Virus record (IMG/VR): IMGVR_UViG_3300034284_002648
Span: 16,258 to 80,257 of that record
From: a virus
Length of the DNA: 64,000 nt
Direction: 5' to 3' (one strand)
The position numbers and the translations under genes are program-made. The notes under the pieces were generated by a model. The model saw only the letters and a program-made list of their open reading frames with translations, ran no database searches and had not been told where the DNA came from. Positions within the stretch are counted from its first letter, which is position 1. Every line of letters starts with the position of its first letter. Shown piece by piece: positions 10,052 through 20,790 of this stretch.

Positions 10052-12772
10052 ATGATCACCAATAATCTTCAAATTTATAGCTGGACATATGGATATTATA
10101 TCGACAGTATCACTAATAAAAAATTATCTATCGGTGATATTGTTAGATATAAAAATATCAATAATAATAAAGTATTATTTAATAATACAATAAATGTTGT
10201 TTCCAAACCGGCTGGTGGAGGCGAGATAGTAGGAGATATTATTCAGGATTATAATGGTATATTTGAAGATAATGATATATTAGATGAAAGTAGACAATAT
10301 ATCAAAATACCTTTTGATGAATTAACAAATATTATTGATATAGAAATCAATGCCGATATTTTTTCTGATATTTATAATGTTGAAGGAAAAGCACAGAGTA
10401 GTTTACCAACAGATAAATCCTCATATTTATCTTTATATCTATATGATGGTACCGAAATAAAAATAAGTATTACCGATTTTATTTATTCTGATACTAATAA
10501 AATTACAGTTAATTTACCGTCTACTATATATTATGTTAAAGAAATTAGATTCTATGGACCAAGACCACAGAAAAAACAAGCAATAGGATCTTCTATAGAA
10601 CCCAATATCAATATTTCTGCTGAATATCACCAGTCTCAAGATGGTATTATTAGGAATTGGGGTTATGAGCCAGAACTCTATAACATAGATACCACCACCT
10701 TTAGATTAACAGATCCATCACTTAATGGTAGAAATAACTTAATTTTTAAAGAAAATATTTTAACTAATTTTCAAAATTATACTAGATCAAGATATAATCC
10801 ACTAAATATTTCTTCTAATAACTCACTAATAAATATCGATACAAATAGTAGTCTGACAGTATCCAAGTCTGCTCAAACATATGGTGCTCTATTTGGATAT
10901 TTAGAATTAATATCTACAGATAGTACTAATACCTCTAATATATTTTTAAAAAATGTTACATTTAATTCTCCTGCATATTTTTACAATATCAATGAAAACC
11001 TCATACCTCCAAAAGATCCCACTATTGTTGATGGAGGATTATATCTAGTTAATCCTCAAGATAAAACACAAAAACAAAGAGTTGTACATTTATTTTCTCG
11101 AAATTGGAATTCATATTTGGATTCTCTTGACGATAACTGGGTGAATGATGCTATTGTACTAGCCAATAATTTAAATAGATCCTCTGTTATATCTCCATAT
11201 TTTAATTTGGATGATTTTGAATTTTTAGATACATATGAAGCAACTCCTGTGAGATTAACACATCTTAATATAACAGTGGATACTGAAAAACCAACACCTA
11301 CGCCGACGCAAACACCAGATAGTACGTTAACTCCTACTCCCACACCAACACAAACCATAACACCATCCGTTTCAGCGCCTCCTATTAAATCTGGATACGT
11401 TTATGTTTGGGGAACAAATGGCTATAATGATGAACAAATAATTAATCCTGTTCAAATAGACCAAGATAACAACTTCGTTGGTATCAATTTATCATTCACC
11501 AACATATTCACAGGCTTAAACCACCTGATCGCATCAAGACAAGACAAGATATTATTCCCAATTAAAGACAATCGTTCTTCTCAGCTAGGTCTTCCTTTTT
11601 CAGATAATATTAAACAATTAAATAAACTTAATACTGTAATAAGTACTATTAATAGTAGATGGAAAAATGTATCCATAGGTGATGACTTCACATATCTGCT
11701 CAATAATGACAATGAAGTTTATAGATGGGGATCAAACCGTTTTGGTCAATTAGACTCCACATACAATCAATTACCTCTACCAACTCAACTTATACTAGAT
11801 AATACATTTTATTTCTTAGACGTATCTTGTGCCAAAACACACGCTTTTGTTATAGATAATTTTGGTTCTTTGTATGTTTGCGGAAGTATAGATGGGTATA
11901 GTTTTAGTAAGTTTACCAAATATAATAATGAAAACTGGATTAAGATTTTTACTAACGAAACCCATACCTTTGGAATCAAGCCTAATGACACAGCACTATA
12001 TGTACTCAGAGGAAAAGTAGCATCAGATGTATTATCATTTAATCATACTCCACAAATTATAGATCATAATATAGAAAATTATAGGAGTATAGATGCTGGA
12101 GATAGTCATTTATTAGTTATTAAACAAGACGGATCTTTATGGGTTTTTGGAAATAATGATTATGGTCAATTAGGTACAGGAGATAATGATTCTGTATATG
12201 ATAGATTAATAACAAAAGATACTTATCAAAATTGGGTTAAAGTAGCCGCTGGAAGCAGACATTCGTTGGCAATAAACACTATTGGGGTATTATATGGTTG
12301 GGGATCTGGACAAGATTACCAGTTTGGTTTTGTTCAAAACGACTTTAATATACCAACATTAATTTGGGGAGGTAATTGGATAGATATATCGGCTAAGGGT
12401 AATTTAAATGGAGCTATAGCTGGGGATTATATATTCCAAGAGTTAACCACTCAAACCCCAACACCCACTCCTACTAATACCTCAACTCCGACTATCACAC
12501 CAAGTATTAGTGATACGCCACCTCCAACACCTCCACCACCATCACAATCGGCAACAACAACAAGAACTCCAACACCAACAGCAACACCAACAAGAACCAG
12601 TACTCAAACTCCAACCCCAACTCCAACACAACCGATATTCCTATTCAAGATTATAGATGTTTTACCAGTTACACCACCACCAACACCGTCACAAACACCA
12701 CCACCGGTATCACCCAGCGCATCTCCGCCTGTGGAAGTGTATGATTTTACAGCACTATCATTTATAGTATAG
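10052..12772 (+). CDS. Virion protein with RCC1-type propeller and Thr-Pro linkers (906 aa)
   Basis: Residues 1-410 form an N-terminal region with no recognised family, rich in Asn/Asp and beta-type sequence. A first Thr-Pro linker (~413-440) leads to an RCC1-like propeller at ~445-797 with blades such as GYVYVWGTNGY, VYRWGSNRFGQLD, LWVFGNNDYGQLGTGD and LYGWGSGQDYQFG. These match the RCC1 signature of an aromatic-W-G turn followed by N.(Y/F)GQLG. A Pro/Thr-rich tail at ~800-895 includes poly-Pro stretches (PPPTPPPPS). The gene starts two bases after the previous stop. RCC1 folds usually bind proteins or nucleotides; here, as in the 2370-aa protein, the propeller is probably a displayed binding domain. 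Confidence 0.8.
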   Translation: MITNNLQIYSWTYGYYIDSITNKKLSIGDIVRYKNINNNKVLFNNTINVVSKPAGGGEIVGDIIQDYNGIFEDNDILDESRQYIKIPFDELTNIIDIEINADIFSDIYNVEGKAQSSLPTDKSSYLSLYLYDGTEIKISITDFIYSDTNKITVNLPSTIYYVKEIRFYGPRPQKKQAIGSSIEPNINISAEYHQSQDGIIRNWGYEPELYNIDTTTFRLTDPSLNGRNNLIFKENILTNFQNYTRSRYNPLNISSNNSLINIDTNSSLTVSKSAQTYGALFGYLELISTDSTNTSNIFLKNVTFNSPAYFYNINENLIPPKDPTIVDGGLYLVNPQDKTQKQRVVHLFSRNWNSYLDSLDDNWVNDAIVLANNLNRSSVISPYFNLDDFEFLDTYEATPVRLTHLNITVDTEKPTPTPTQTPDSTLTPTPTPTQTITPSVSAPPIKSGYVYVWGTNGYNDEQIINPVQIDQDNNFVGINLSFTNIFTGLNHLIASRQDKILFPIKDNRSSQLGLPFSDNIKQLNKLNTVISTINSRWKNVSIGDDFTYLLNNDNEVYRWGSNRFGQLDSTYNQLPLPTQLILDNTFYFLDVSCAKTHAFVIDNFGSLYVCGSIDGYSFSKFTKYNNENWIKIFTNETHTFGIKPNDTALYVLRGKVASDVLSFNHTPQIIDHNIENYRSIDAGDSHLLVIKQDGSLWVFGNNDYGQLGTGDNDSVYDRLITKDTYQNWVKVAAGSRHSLAINTIGVLYGWGSGQDYQFGFVQNDFNIPTLIWGGNWIDISAKGNLNGAIAGDYIFQELTTQTPTPTPTNTSTPTITPSISDTPPPTPPPPSQSATTTRTPTPTATPTRTSTQTPTPTPTQPIFLFKIIDVLPVTPPPTPSQTPPPVSPSASPPVEVYDFTALSFIV
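12450..12735 (+). repeat. Thr/Pro-rich linker tract in the 906-aa protein
   Basis: Thr-Pro-Thr linker with poly-Pro stretches after the RCC1 propeller. Confidence 0.8.
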
Positions 12773-12782
12773 GATTAATTAT

Positions 12783-15700
12783 ATGGCACTAGTAGATCCA
12801 GTAGTAGACAATAGCTTAGTATACATGATTTCAAATGGTAGACAGAATTTACATATTCTGAATACAAGAAATCAAATAGATGATATCAACCTTAATGGTT
12901 TAGCAGAGACTATAACTGTGGGTGGTGTTCAATATGCAGCTAAGAGAATATATAGTGTTATAGTATATAGTGGTGAAGTATTGGCTGGCGGAGATTTTGG
13001 ACTTAAAAAATGGAATGTATCTACTAGAAGATGGGAAAAATATGCAACATTTACTGGCGGAATTAGTAGTCTAATTAATAAAGGATTATTTCCTAATAGC
13101 GTACTTGGTATGAAAGTTTATAATGGTAAACTTTATATCTTTGGTAATTTTGTAGATAGCCTTGTTGGTAATTCTGCATCCTCAGTTACTTCAAGATATC
13201 TAGTTATATACAATGGATCCTTTTTTGAACCAGTAGCGGGCGCGAACAGTCTGCCGATTATCAACTTATCTAATTATGGACTATTGAGCAAATCAACAAC
13301 TAACTTTGCATTAAATGATAATATTTTTTCTTTCTACGTATATAACAACAATATTTATATTTTAGATAAAGGCATATTTACTGGAAAATCAACGCTACAG
13401 GATATTGTAAGAACAGATGCCGGTGCAGATATAGCTAATGATGGAACAACGCTAATTTATTATTTATTAGATGGTTCCTCAACCGTTGCTACAAAAAAAA
13501 TTAATGGACAGGTACTGAACGATTATCAAATAGACAATACTCTCTACATCACATCTGCTGTTAAAAAAACAGGATCAGAATATCAACAAAATATATTTTC
13601 TTCTATTAACTTAGAAACATCAGAAATTTCTAGAGGTAACGAAATATTTCTTGGTACTACTTATGCATCTGTAATAGGAGACGTATTTACTAATTACAAC
13701 GTAGAATCCAACTCTACATCATCAGCCGCAAGCAATAAATGCACTAAATTTTTGAAACAAAATGATGTAAGTTTTAGAAAAATTCATAATGGAATTTCTA
13801 TACAAAATGGAACATATGAACAAACTAAATCTGCAATTTTAATAGACACAAATAATAATCTATGGGCTTTGAAATCACCTTGGGTAGAAACCAATATTAA
13901 TGCAGCATATTATGTGCCACTTTCTCAAGAAACACAATATAAGCTATTTGTAAGATATAATTTAGATTATGGTCCACTAAAACTTAATGGCAGAATATCA
14001 GATGCGGTAATGGGCTTAGATACTGTAGCGATACTAACAAATTCTGGAGAAATTTATATTTGGGGGAAAAATAGTCATGGACAATTAGGTCCAGATATTC
14101 CTATTGGATCAACAATAGATTCTCCGGTGAAAGTTTTTGGGTCTGGATATAAAAAACTATACGTTTGTGACAATACCTACTACGCATTAAAAGATGATGA
14201 CACGCTATTTGCTTGGGGACAAAGCACTACCGATTTAGGTGGACAATTGATTCCTGGAGTAGCTGGTAATGCTGTTCTACCTGTACAGATAGAAATACCT
14301 ATTGGAACGAATGATACCCCAATCAACAGAACAGGAGTCAGTAGTGTAGCGGATGAGATGGGTAGTTTTTGGAGTAGTATTAGTCCATCTCCTGTTGGTG
14401 TGTATGCTATTGATAAAACTGGACTACTATTCTTTTGGGGAGGTCCAGAAGGAACATCCTCATATCCTATTACTAGAACAGTTTCTGGTAATTCTGAAAC
14501 ACATACAGGACTATTTGATATAGATAATATTAGGCCGGTACCAAAACCTTCTGAACCAGGAAAAGCCGTTTTGATAGGTTGTCCAGCATTCACTAATGAT
14601 CAAACCCCTGTCACAGGAGATCCCGGTAAATATACGTCAATATCCCATGATAGTTGCTGGTATAATCAAATATATAACTTTAACTTTTCTATATTATCAA
14701 ATTCCACAGGCGTTCAAAGCAATATATATAGTTTGCTCAATAAGTCTATTAATGCTAATTTAATTTTTGTTAGTAGTTTTGTAGCCTATACATATGTTAT
14801 TAATGACAAGTCATATTCTTCTATATGGCATAAGAATTTTCTTAATGATGAAACGAATGAAAACTCTCTAGGTCAAATTAGAACATCCACATGGCTCAAA
14901 ACATCTGAAGTACCATCGTATGTAATCAATTTACCAATACCTCAAGCAAAAACGCTGGCTGCTGGAAATGCATACGAGCTAAATCTAAACAGCAATCAGT
15001 CAAAACAATTGGTAATCAAGTTTAGATTCAATAATAAGCCTTATTGGACTATTAATAGTGTTGGTGGTGTCAGTATCCTCGGAGGTATCAATTCCAACTC
15101 ATCAAATTTGACGAATATCCGCCTTTGTTCTATAGATTCTTCTGATAGTTTGAGAATAGATACTGGAGCACCAGTTAAATACGACTATATTACAAAAACC
15201 AAAAAATGGAATTTTACTAATCAGTATTATGCTTTGGACCAAAATGGCGAACTATACGGACTTCCATATTCTGGTTATATAGGAACATCCAATAGATATC
15301 CTTTTACTCTTCCGTTTAAGTATTATATAAATGCTGAAAATAATAATTTTACCGGCGCTACCACACTATTTGACATAAACAATTCTTATATTTCTGATAT
15401 TATCATTAATAATAATCGATTGATTATCGGTGGATATATACCTAATGGAAATAGCTTTTATTCATATAAGAGTTTAGCAATATATGATTTGGAACAGAAT
15501 GCTGTTGTTAATCTATCTATTGATCCTACATCTTTAATTAGTACAGTAATTAATAATCTAGTTCCTCAATCAGAATGGGTTCAACCACCTCCTCCACCAA
15601 GCCCAACTCCAACACCGACACAAACACCCACGATGAGTATTACTCCATCTAATACTCCAACAATAAGTCTCAGTCCAACAAATACTGTCAGTCCTACTAA

Positions 15701-16040
15701 CACTAGAACGCCAACTTTAACAATTAGCGAAACTCCAACTTTAACACCAACTATTAGTCAAACACCAACACTAACTCCCACTATAACATCTACCAGAACA
15801 CCTCAGCCAACCCCAACTAGAACACCCACAAGAACAGTGTCGGCAACTCCAACAAATACCAGAACTCCGACACCCACTCCTACTCAGACTCAAACAATGA
15901 CTCCTACTAATAGTCCTAGTCCCAGGAATTCATGGGATATTGATGGTCAACAAATTGTCTTCACAGATGCCGAAAGAAATGCTGTTGGTCTGAATTGTGC
16001 TTGTATAGCAGAAGAAACAGCTGCTAGAGAGGGAAGATAA
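12783..16040 (+). CDS. Virion protein with propeller-like repeats and Thr-Pro linker (1085 aa)
   Basis: The N-terminal ~300 residues contain repeats that look like a beta-propeller of kelch or similar type (VLAGGDFGLKKWNVSTRRW, KLYIFGNFVDSL). Around residues 400-560 are RCC1-like blades (IYIWGKNSHGQLGPD, LFAWGQSTTDLGGQL, LFFWGGPEG). A long Thr-Pro/Thr-Asn linker (~937-1049) precedes a short C-terminal tail with two close cysteines (NCACIAEE). This is the third RCC1-bearing protein in the block, which suggests repeated recruitment or duplication of one fold. Probably a fibre or decoration protein; the exact role is not determinable. Confidence 0.8.
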   Translation: MALVDPVVDNSLVYMISNGRQNLHILNTRNQIDDINLNGLAETITVGGVQYAAKRIYSVIVYSGEVLAGGDFGLKKWNVSTRRWEKYATFTGGISSLINKGLFPNSVLGMKVYNGKLYIFGNFVDSLVGNSASSVTSRYLVIYNGSFFEPVAGANSLPIINLSNYGLLSKSTTNFALNDNIFSFYVYNNNIYILDKGIFTGKSTLQDIVRTDAGADIANDGTTLIYYLLDGSSTVATKKINGQVLNDYQIDNTLYITSAVKKTGSEYQQNIFSSINLETSEISRGNEIFLGTTYASVIGDVFTNYNVESNSTSSAASNKCTKFLKQNDVSFRKIHNGISIQNGTYEQTKSAILIDTNNNLWALKSPWVETNINAAYYVPLSQETQYKLFVRYNLDYGPLKLNGRISDAVMGLDTVAILTNSGEIYIWGKNSHGQLGPDIPIGSTIDSPVKVFGSGYKKLYVCDNTYYALKDDDTLFAWGQSTTDLGGQLIPGVAGNAVLPVQIEIPIGTNDTPINRTGVSSVADEMGSFWSSISPSPVGVYAIDKTGLLFFWGGPEGTSSYPITRTVSGNSETHTGLFDIDNIRPVPKPSEPGKAVLIGCPAFTNDQTPVTGDPGKYTSISHDSCWYNQIYNFNFSILSNSTGVQSNIYSLLNKSINANLIFVSSFVAYTYVINDKSYSSIWHKNFLNDETNENSLGQIRTSTWLKTSEVPSYVINLPIPQAKTLAAGNAYELNLNSNQSKQLVIKFRFNNKPYWTINSVGGVSILGGINSNSSNLTNIRLCSIDSSDSLRIDTGAPVKYDYITKTKKWNFTNQYYALDQNGELYGLPYSGYIGTSNRYPFTLPFKYYINAENNNFTGATTLFDINNSYISDIIINNNRLIIGGYIPNGNSFYSYKSLAIYDLEQNAVVNLSIDPTSLISTVINNLVPQSEWVQPPPPPSPTPTPTQTPTMSITPSNTPTISLSPTNTVSPTNTRTPTLTISETPTLTPTISQTPTLTPTITSTRTPQPTPTRTPTRTVSATPTNTRTPTPTPTQTQTMTPTNSPSPRNSWDIDGQQIVFTDAERNAVGLNCACIAEETAAREGR
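15590..15928 (+). repeat. Thr-Pro-rich linker tract in the 1085-aa protein
   Basis: About 110 codons of Thr-Pro/Thr-Ile-Ser type preceding the short Cys-bearing tail. Confidence 0.8.
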
Positions 16041-16082
16041 GTACGGTGTATAATACTTTGAACAATTAAGGAATATATAATT

Positions 16083-16946
16083 ATGGCTAATTTTAAAGTT
16101 AATTTCATTACTAATAGCAAAGTAATCAATTTTACCAATTGCTGTTGTCCAAATCTTATAAATGTTGTTTGTAGAGACTTAGAATTGGGACAAAAGTATT
16201 ATGTATCGTTTGATGATACCCCAACATATAGAGCCCAAGTTTTTCCTGCAAAATACTCGTTTATAGCACAAGCACAGGTTGTAGGATTTAAAATTATCAA
16301 TGGTGGACTCAACTATACTTCTACTCCAACCATAACTATAACGGGCGGAGGAGCGTCTACAAATGCTAGGGCTACAGTTACTCTCACAGAAAAAACTTTC
16401 GCCAATAATGTTAAAACAAAAACTATTACTGCTATAAATCTGATAGATCCAGGTAGCGGCTATACCAGTATGCCAACTGTTACTATTACAGGAGGTGGTG
16501 GTAAGGATGCGGTTATTAAACCTATTTTAGGTAATGTAGTAAAAAATTTAACCTTTTTTGTAGCGTTTGGATGTAATGAAAAAAGTATGCCAATTCCTAC
16601 TCCGTATCCAAGCAATACTCCTACACTTACTCCTACTCCAACACTCACTCAAACTCCAACACTTACACCTACTCCAACATCAATATCTTTGGAGATATTA
16701 CCATCTAATATTACTACATATACATCTCCTTTAGGTCAAACTATTACGCTAGAAGATTACTTTACTGATAGGACTACTTATCCTGTTAGGGTATATTATG
16801 GTGTTACAGGTCAAAGTGTTGTGGTACCTCCAGATTATGATTATGCTGTTTTCATTAAGGGTGACGGAACTGTTACAGATAGTGCTGTTGTTCCTGGAAC
16901 TAATATTTCTTTTAAGAGTCAAATTTTATTAGGAAAAGGTATTTAA
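16083..16946 (+). CDS. Adhesin-like virion protein with GYTS-PTVTITGGG repeats (287 aa)
   Basis: Two copies of a motif of the form GG.(N/G)YTS.PT(I/V)TITGGG lie at about residues 78-95 and 120-140. This motif occurs in many phage fibre and bacterial surface proteins. The N-terminus is cysteine-rich (NCCCPN). A Thr-Pro linker at ~170-200 joins a C-terminal beta-rich domain that includes VRVYYGVTGQSVVVPP. The gene follows a 42-base gap containing a TATAAT. A site reading AAGGA sits about 10 bases upstream of the ATG. Likely a short fibre or accessory structural protein. Confidence 0.75.
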   Translation: MANFKVNFITNSKVINFTNCCCPNLINVVCRDLELGQKYYVSFDDTPTYRAQVFPAKYSFIAQAQVVGFKIINGGLNYTSTPTITITGGGASTNARATVTLTEKTFANNVKTKTITAINLIDPGSGYTSMPTVTITGGGGKDAVIKPILGNVVKNLTFFVAFGCNEKSMPIPTPYPSNTPTLTPTPTLTQTPTLTPTPTSISLEILPSNITTYTSPLGQTITLEDYFTDRTTYPVRVYYGVTGQSVVVPPDYDYAVFIKGDGTVTDSAVVPGTNISFKSQILLGKGI

Positions 16947-16982
16947 AATAAGACTATAAACAAATTAAGATAGAGGAAACAG

Positions 16983-18818
16983 ATGCCAGGACCGATTGTA
17001 AACCCAAGAACAGGTCAAAATTCAGCGTGTATAGACGTTAGATTCGCACATAGCGGATTAAATGCAGACCTCAAGCTAGGTGCTGCTCCACTAGTCTCTA
17101 TCAATAGGGATTTTTTGCAAGATGGTGCTGGAACTATAATCGGCGTTAATACAAAAATTAATTTATCAGGACAAATTAGACCTAGTGGTACTCAACTTGG
17201 TTTTACAGAACTTCTTAAGAGAGAAAAAAGATTAAGAGATCTATTCTCTTATGGTGCTGGTGATTTTGAAATCATCAAAGAGGGTAGTGTTATATTTAGC
17301 GGAATAAACGCTAAAGTTTTATCATATTCTACAGAAAAGTCTGATAATAACTGGGTCATGAGTATGGGATATTCTGTAGACCTTGAATTTTATGAATCTG
17401 TACGCGCTCCCGGAGAAGGAAATCCAGAATATAGAGTTACAAGTATTAGTGAAGGATGGTCGATAGAACCGCTAGAAGACTATATTTATACTATTATACA
17501 AACCCCAGCATCTGATCCAGACCCAGATTCAAATGGGGGCCAGTCTCAAATAGAAGGAGTTCCACAATTTAGAGTCACCAGAAAACTATCTGCTGTTGGT
17601 GTGCCTAAAAATGGTTTTTATTCGCATTTTGACAAAAATAGAAATAACGATTCTGAATATAATTTTAGAAATACCACACAGAAACCTAGTGATGATGCAT
17701 ATCTTCAAGCAAAAAAATGGGTAGACGATAGATTAAAACTTCCTTTTAATAAAACCGATAATACAGATGGGAGATATACTGTATTATTAAGCAATTCAGA
17801 TGCTTCTTCTGGTAGTATGTTTAGTACTTTTAGCGATTTATATTTATATAATCATACCAGAAATATTAATTATAGTATTACGGACGGTTCTTATGAGGTT
17901 AGTGATAGTTGGTTAGCCTTAAACAAGGCAGCTAAATTTACAGAAGATTTTACCATAGAAACATCAACAGATAATAAAAATATTAGAACAGTTAAAGTAC
18001 AAGGAACTATTAATGGTTTACAAATTACTCAAGGTAATTTATATATGGAGAAAGATAGTTTAAAAGTTCCGTATAGTGGGGATGGGAATATATATCTTAG
18101 TGGATATAATGTTGGTGGTGAAACCTATAATGATATTATGCCAGAAAAATATAATAATGCTTTCTCAGGATGGATATACGACGTTAAACCGGCACTATAC
18201 AAAAGAGCTTGTTTAGCAATTAATAGTAGAGATAGAACACAGCCTTGGTATCCGTCTACTCCTGGTTTGTTACCTCCTGGAAATCCTGTTTTTAGAACAG
18301 AGAATGTTTTAAACTATATTCCAATATCTACATCAGAAAATCATGACTTATTCAATGGAACCGTATCATATACTTATGAATATAATAATATCGTTAAAAT
18401 AATTAGCGGTGTAATTTCCGAATCATACAGAATAAATACCACCGGTCCAACAGACAGTGTTGCTGAACTTTTTGTTCTCAACCGTCCACTTGGGCCAGTA
18501 TTACAATCTTTAGGCACAAAAACAAGCACAACTAAGAAGATAGAAGTGGAATTGGTTTTGGTTCCACCAACTAGTATAGCTGGTTTTTCTTTAGATGATC
18601 CTAGTTGCCCAGTTGGCATAGGAACTTATGTATTTAATAAATGTGAAGAATTTATAGATGCACAACAACCTACAGAAGAATCAGGAAATGGTATGATAGT
18701 TTCTGTTAAAAGTGATACATATAGCTGGAGTCCAACAGACGGAAGATATACCAGAAACAAAGAATGGCTGTATCAGCCCTGTTATAAAGATGGACATCCT
18801 TATCAGTTTATGAGGTAA
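16983..18818 (+). CDS. Virion structural protein, paralogue 1 of a tandem pair (611 aa)
   Basis: Starts MPGPIVNPRTGQN after a clear GAGGAAACAG-ATG site. It is clearly homologous along its length to the next gene. Both have an LGA.PLV(S/T)I.R(D/E)F..DGAG(T/S)(I/Y)IG(V/I)N.K opening, a shared NHTRNI.(Y/F)SITDGSYEV block near the middle, a YNNA.(S/D).WI.D(V/I)KP.LY.RACLA block, and an SVKSDTYSW.P..GRYTRN.EW(L/I)YQP ending. It lacks Thr-Pro linkers and has no recognised enzyme motif. Position between fibre genes and two giant proteins suggests a baseplate or tail-tube-associated component; this is inference. Confidence 0.75.
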   Translation: MPGPIVNPRTGQNSACIDVRFAHSGLNADLKLGAAPLVSINRDFLQDGAGTIIGVNTKINLSGQIRPSGTQLGFTELLKREKRLRDLFSYGAGDFEIIKEGSVIFSGINAKVLSYSTEKSDNNWVMSMGYSVDLEFYESVRAPGEGNPEYRVTSISEGWSIEPLEDYIYTIIQTPASDPDPDSNGGQSQIEGVPQFRVTRKLSAVGVPKNGFYSHFDKNRNNDSEYNFRNTTQKPSDDAYLQAKKWVDDRLKLPFNKTDNTDGRYTVLLSNSDASSGSMFSTFSDLYLYNHTRNINYSITDGSYEVSDSWLALNKAAKFTEDFTIETSTDNKNIRTVKVQGTINGLQITQGNLYMEKDSLKVPYSGDGNIYLSGYNVGGETYNDIMPEKYNNAFSGWIYDVKPALYKRACLAINSRDRTQPWYPSTPGLLPPGNPVFRTENVLNYIPISTSENHDLFNGTVSYTYEYNNIVKIISGVISESYRINTTGPTDSVAELFVLNRPLGPVLQSLGTKTSTTKKIEVELVLVPPTSIAGFSLDDPSCPVGIGTYVFNKCEEFIDAQQPTEESGNGMIVSVKSDTYSWSPTDGRYTRNKEWLYQPCYKDGHPYQFMR

Positions 18819-18821
18819 AAT

Positions 18822-20777
18822 ATGCCTGGCCCATTAATATCTAATATAAATAATACTAATAATAATGTTACTATATTATCTCATCCTAGTGATAACACTG
18901 GATCTCCAAGAGATGAAAAAATAGATGTATTTTTTTGTGGCAGTGGTTTCCATAAAGATTTGGAACTTGGCCCAACACCGTTAATGACTATAACAAGAGA
19001 ATTTATTAAAGACGGCGCCGGTTCTTATATTGGTATTAATAATAAGATTAATTTAACTGGAAAAATATACAACAGTGGAACTCCTGGAATAATTGATATT
19101 CTGGATGTGAAAGAAAAAAATCTTAAAGATCTCATAAGAAAAGGGGTAGGAGATTTAGAAATTAGAGGGAATAATGGAGGTAATAATCTTTTAGGAGATA
19201 AGGCTGGGAAAAATGCTAAAGTTGTAAGCTATTCTATAGATAAAACCCCAGATCAATGGGTTTATAGTGCAGACTACTCTATCGATTTTGCTTACTACGA
19301 ATCTATCGCTAAATCCAACTATAGGGTTAGTAGCGTAACAGAATCATGGTCTTTGGAACCTTTAGGAGAATTGGTATATTTGGCATTAAATAAACCAGTA
19401 GCAAAAAGATCAGAAACAGAACCATCATCTGCAACATCAATGAATAATGTGATGGTTACTGGCTTACCACAGTTTAGATTAACTAGAAAGTTGGCTGCTG
19501 TTGGAGTCAGAGGAGAAAAATTTATCTCCCATGATAAAAGTTCTAGACATGAATTTAATACTCAATCTTCTGCTGACGAAGACAGAGGAGAAAATGATGC
19601 TTATTTGCAAGCTAAAAAGTGGATAGAAGATAGACTAGATCTACCATTTAATACATCCTATAATAGTAAAGGAGATTATACAACCAAAGTATCCTCTGCT
19701 TATAACATAAGTAGTTTTACTAACTTATTTGTTTGTAATCATACTAGAAATATTAGTTTTAGTATTACTGACGGATCTTACGAAGTAAATGATACTTGGC
19801 TAGCATTACCTAGTGGGGTTAGACACACAGAAGAATTTACTATAGAAAGCTCAACAGATGAAAAATTTATCAAAACAGTAAAAGTACAAGGAATGATTAA
19901 AGGACTACATGTTCCTGTTAGTAATGTTGTAACACAAAATACTAATATTCCTCAATTAGATGATGCAAAAATAGATCTTGCCAAATATAAACAGAGTGGT
20001 TCATCTGGTAGTGTTGGGGGTAAAGCTTTTAAATCAGAAAAATATAACAATGCACTAGATGCTTGGATAGATGATATTAAGCCTAGTTTATATACTAGGG
20101 CTTGTTTGGCGCTTAGAAGTCCTGATAGAACACAAGATTATTTTCCACCAGGATACAATGGAGGAACTGCACCACCAGGAAATCCAGCGTTCAGAAAAGA
20201 GAACCTATTAAATATTATACCAATTTCATCTTCAGAATCTCATGACACTCTTAAAGGAGCAATAGGATATACTTATGAATATAATAATGCTACTAAAATT
20301 TTTAGTGGTGTGATAGCAGAAAGTGTTAGTATAGATACTACTGGTCCAGCTAATCAAATGGCCGAAATCTTTGTTCTAGGTAGGCCGCTTGGTCCTGTTA
20401 TTCAAGATTTAGGCACCAAAACATCATGTACAAAAAGTGTCAATATAGAATTAATTATACCTCCTCCAACAACAGCAGCAGCCTTTAATATGAAAAATAA
20501 TAGCTGTCCAGTATGGACAGGTGGATATATATTTCAGACTTGTGAAGCTATTATAGAGGGGCAGAAACCATATGGTCAAAGATTGGGTACTGGTACAAAC
20601 TTGCCAGATTCTCAAACAAAAGGCGTTTATACTAATACTTTAGGCCCTTTTAATGGAGATGTTTTTGTTAAATCTGATACATATTCTTGGAATCCTTCAG
20701 AAGGACGCTATACAAGAAATGTTGAATGGATTTATCAACCAAGGGCAGGACAGTTTAACTTTTTAAGATTAGGATAA
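18822..20777 (+). CDS. Virion structural protein, paralogue 2 of a tandem pair (651 aa)
   Basis: Starts MPGPLISNINNTNNN three bases after the stop of its paralogue. The same blocks occur in the same order: DGAGSYIGINNKINLTG, NHTRNISFSITDGSYEV, RACLALRSPDRTQ, FVLGRPLGPVIQDLGTKTS, VKSDTYSWNPSEGRYTRN. The protein is longer by an N-terminal extension and small insertions. Identity to paralogue 1 is high in the blocks and low between them, so the duplication is old. I know no family name for this pair. Tail or baseplate subunits that form a hetero-oligomer are plausible. Confidence 0.75.
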   Translation: MPGPLISNINNTNNNVTILSHPSDNTGSPRDEKIDVFFCGSGFHKDLELGPTPLMTITREFIKDGAGSYIGINNKINLTGKIYNSGTPGIIDILDVKEKNLKDLIRKGVGDLEIRGNNGGNNLLGDKAGKNAKVVSYSIDKTPDQWVYSADYSIDFAYYESIAKSNYRVSSVTESWSLEPLGELVYLALNKPVAKRSETEPSSATSMNNVMVTGLPQFRLTRKLAAVGVRGEKFISHDKSSRHEFNTQSSADEDRGENDAYLQAKKWIEDRLDLPFNTSYNSKGDYTTKVSSAYNISSFTNLFVCNHTRNISFSITDGSYEVNDTWLALPSGVRHTEEFTIESSTDEKFIKTVKVQGMIKGLHVPVSNVVTQNTNIPQLDDAKIDLAKYKQSGSSGSVGGKAFKSEKYNNALDAWIDDIKPSLYTRACLALRSPDRTQDYFPPGYNGGTAPPGNPAFRKENLLNIIPISSSESHDTLKGAIGYTYEYNNATKIFSGVIAESVSIDTTGPANQMAEIFVLGRPLGPVIQDLGTKTSCTKSVNIELIIPPPTTAAAFNMKNNSCPVWTGGYIFQTCEAIIEGQKPYGQRLGTGTNLPDSQTKGVYTNTLGPFNGDVFVKSDTYSWNPSEGRYTRNVEWIYQPRAGQFNFLRLG

Positions 20778-20790
20778 TAGGAGATAGATA

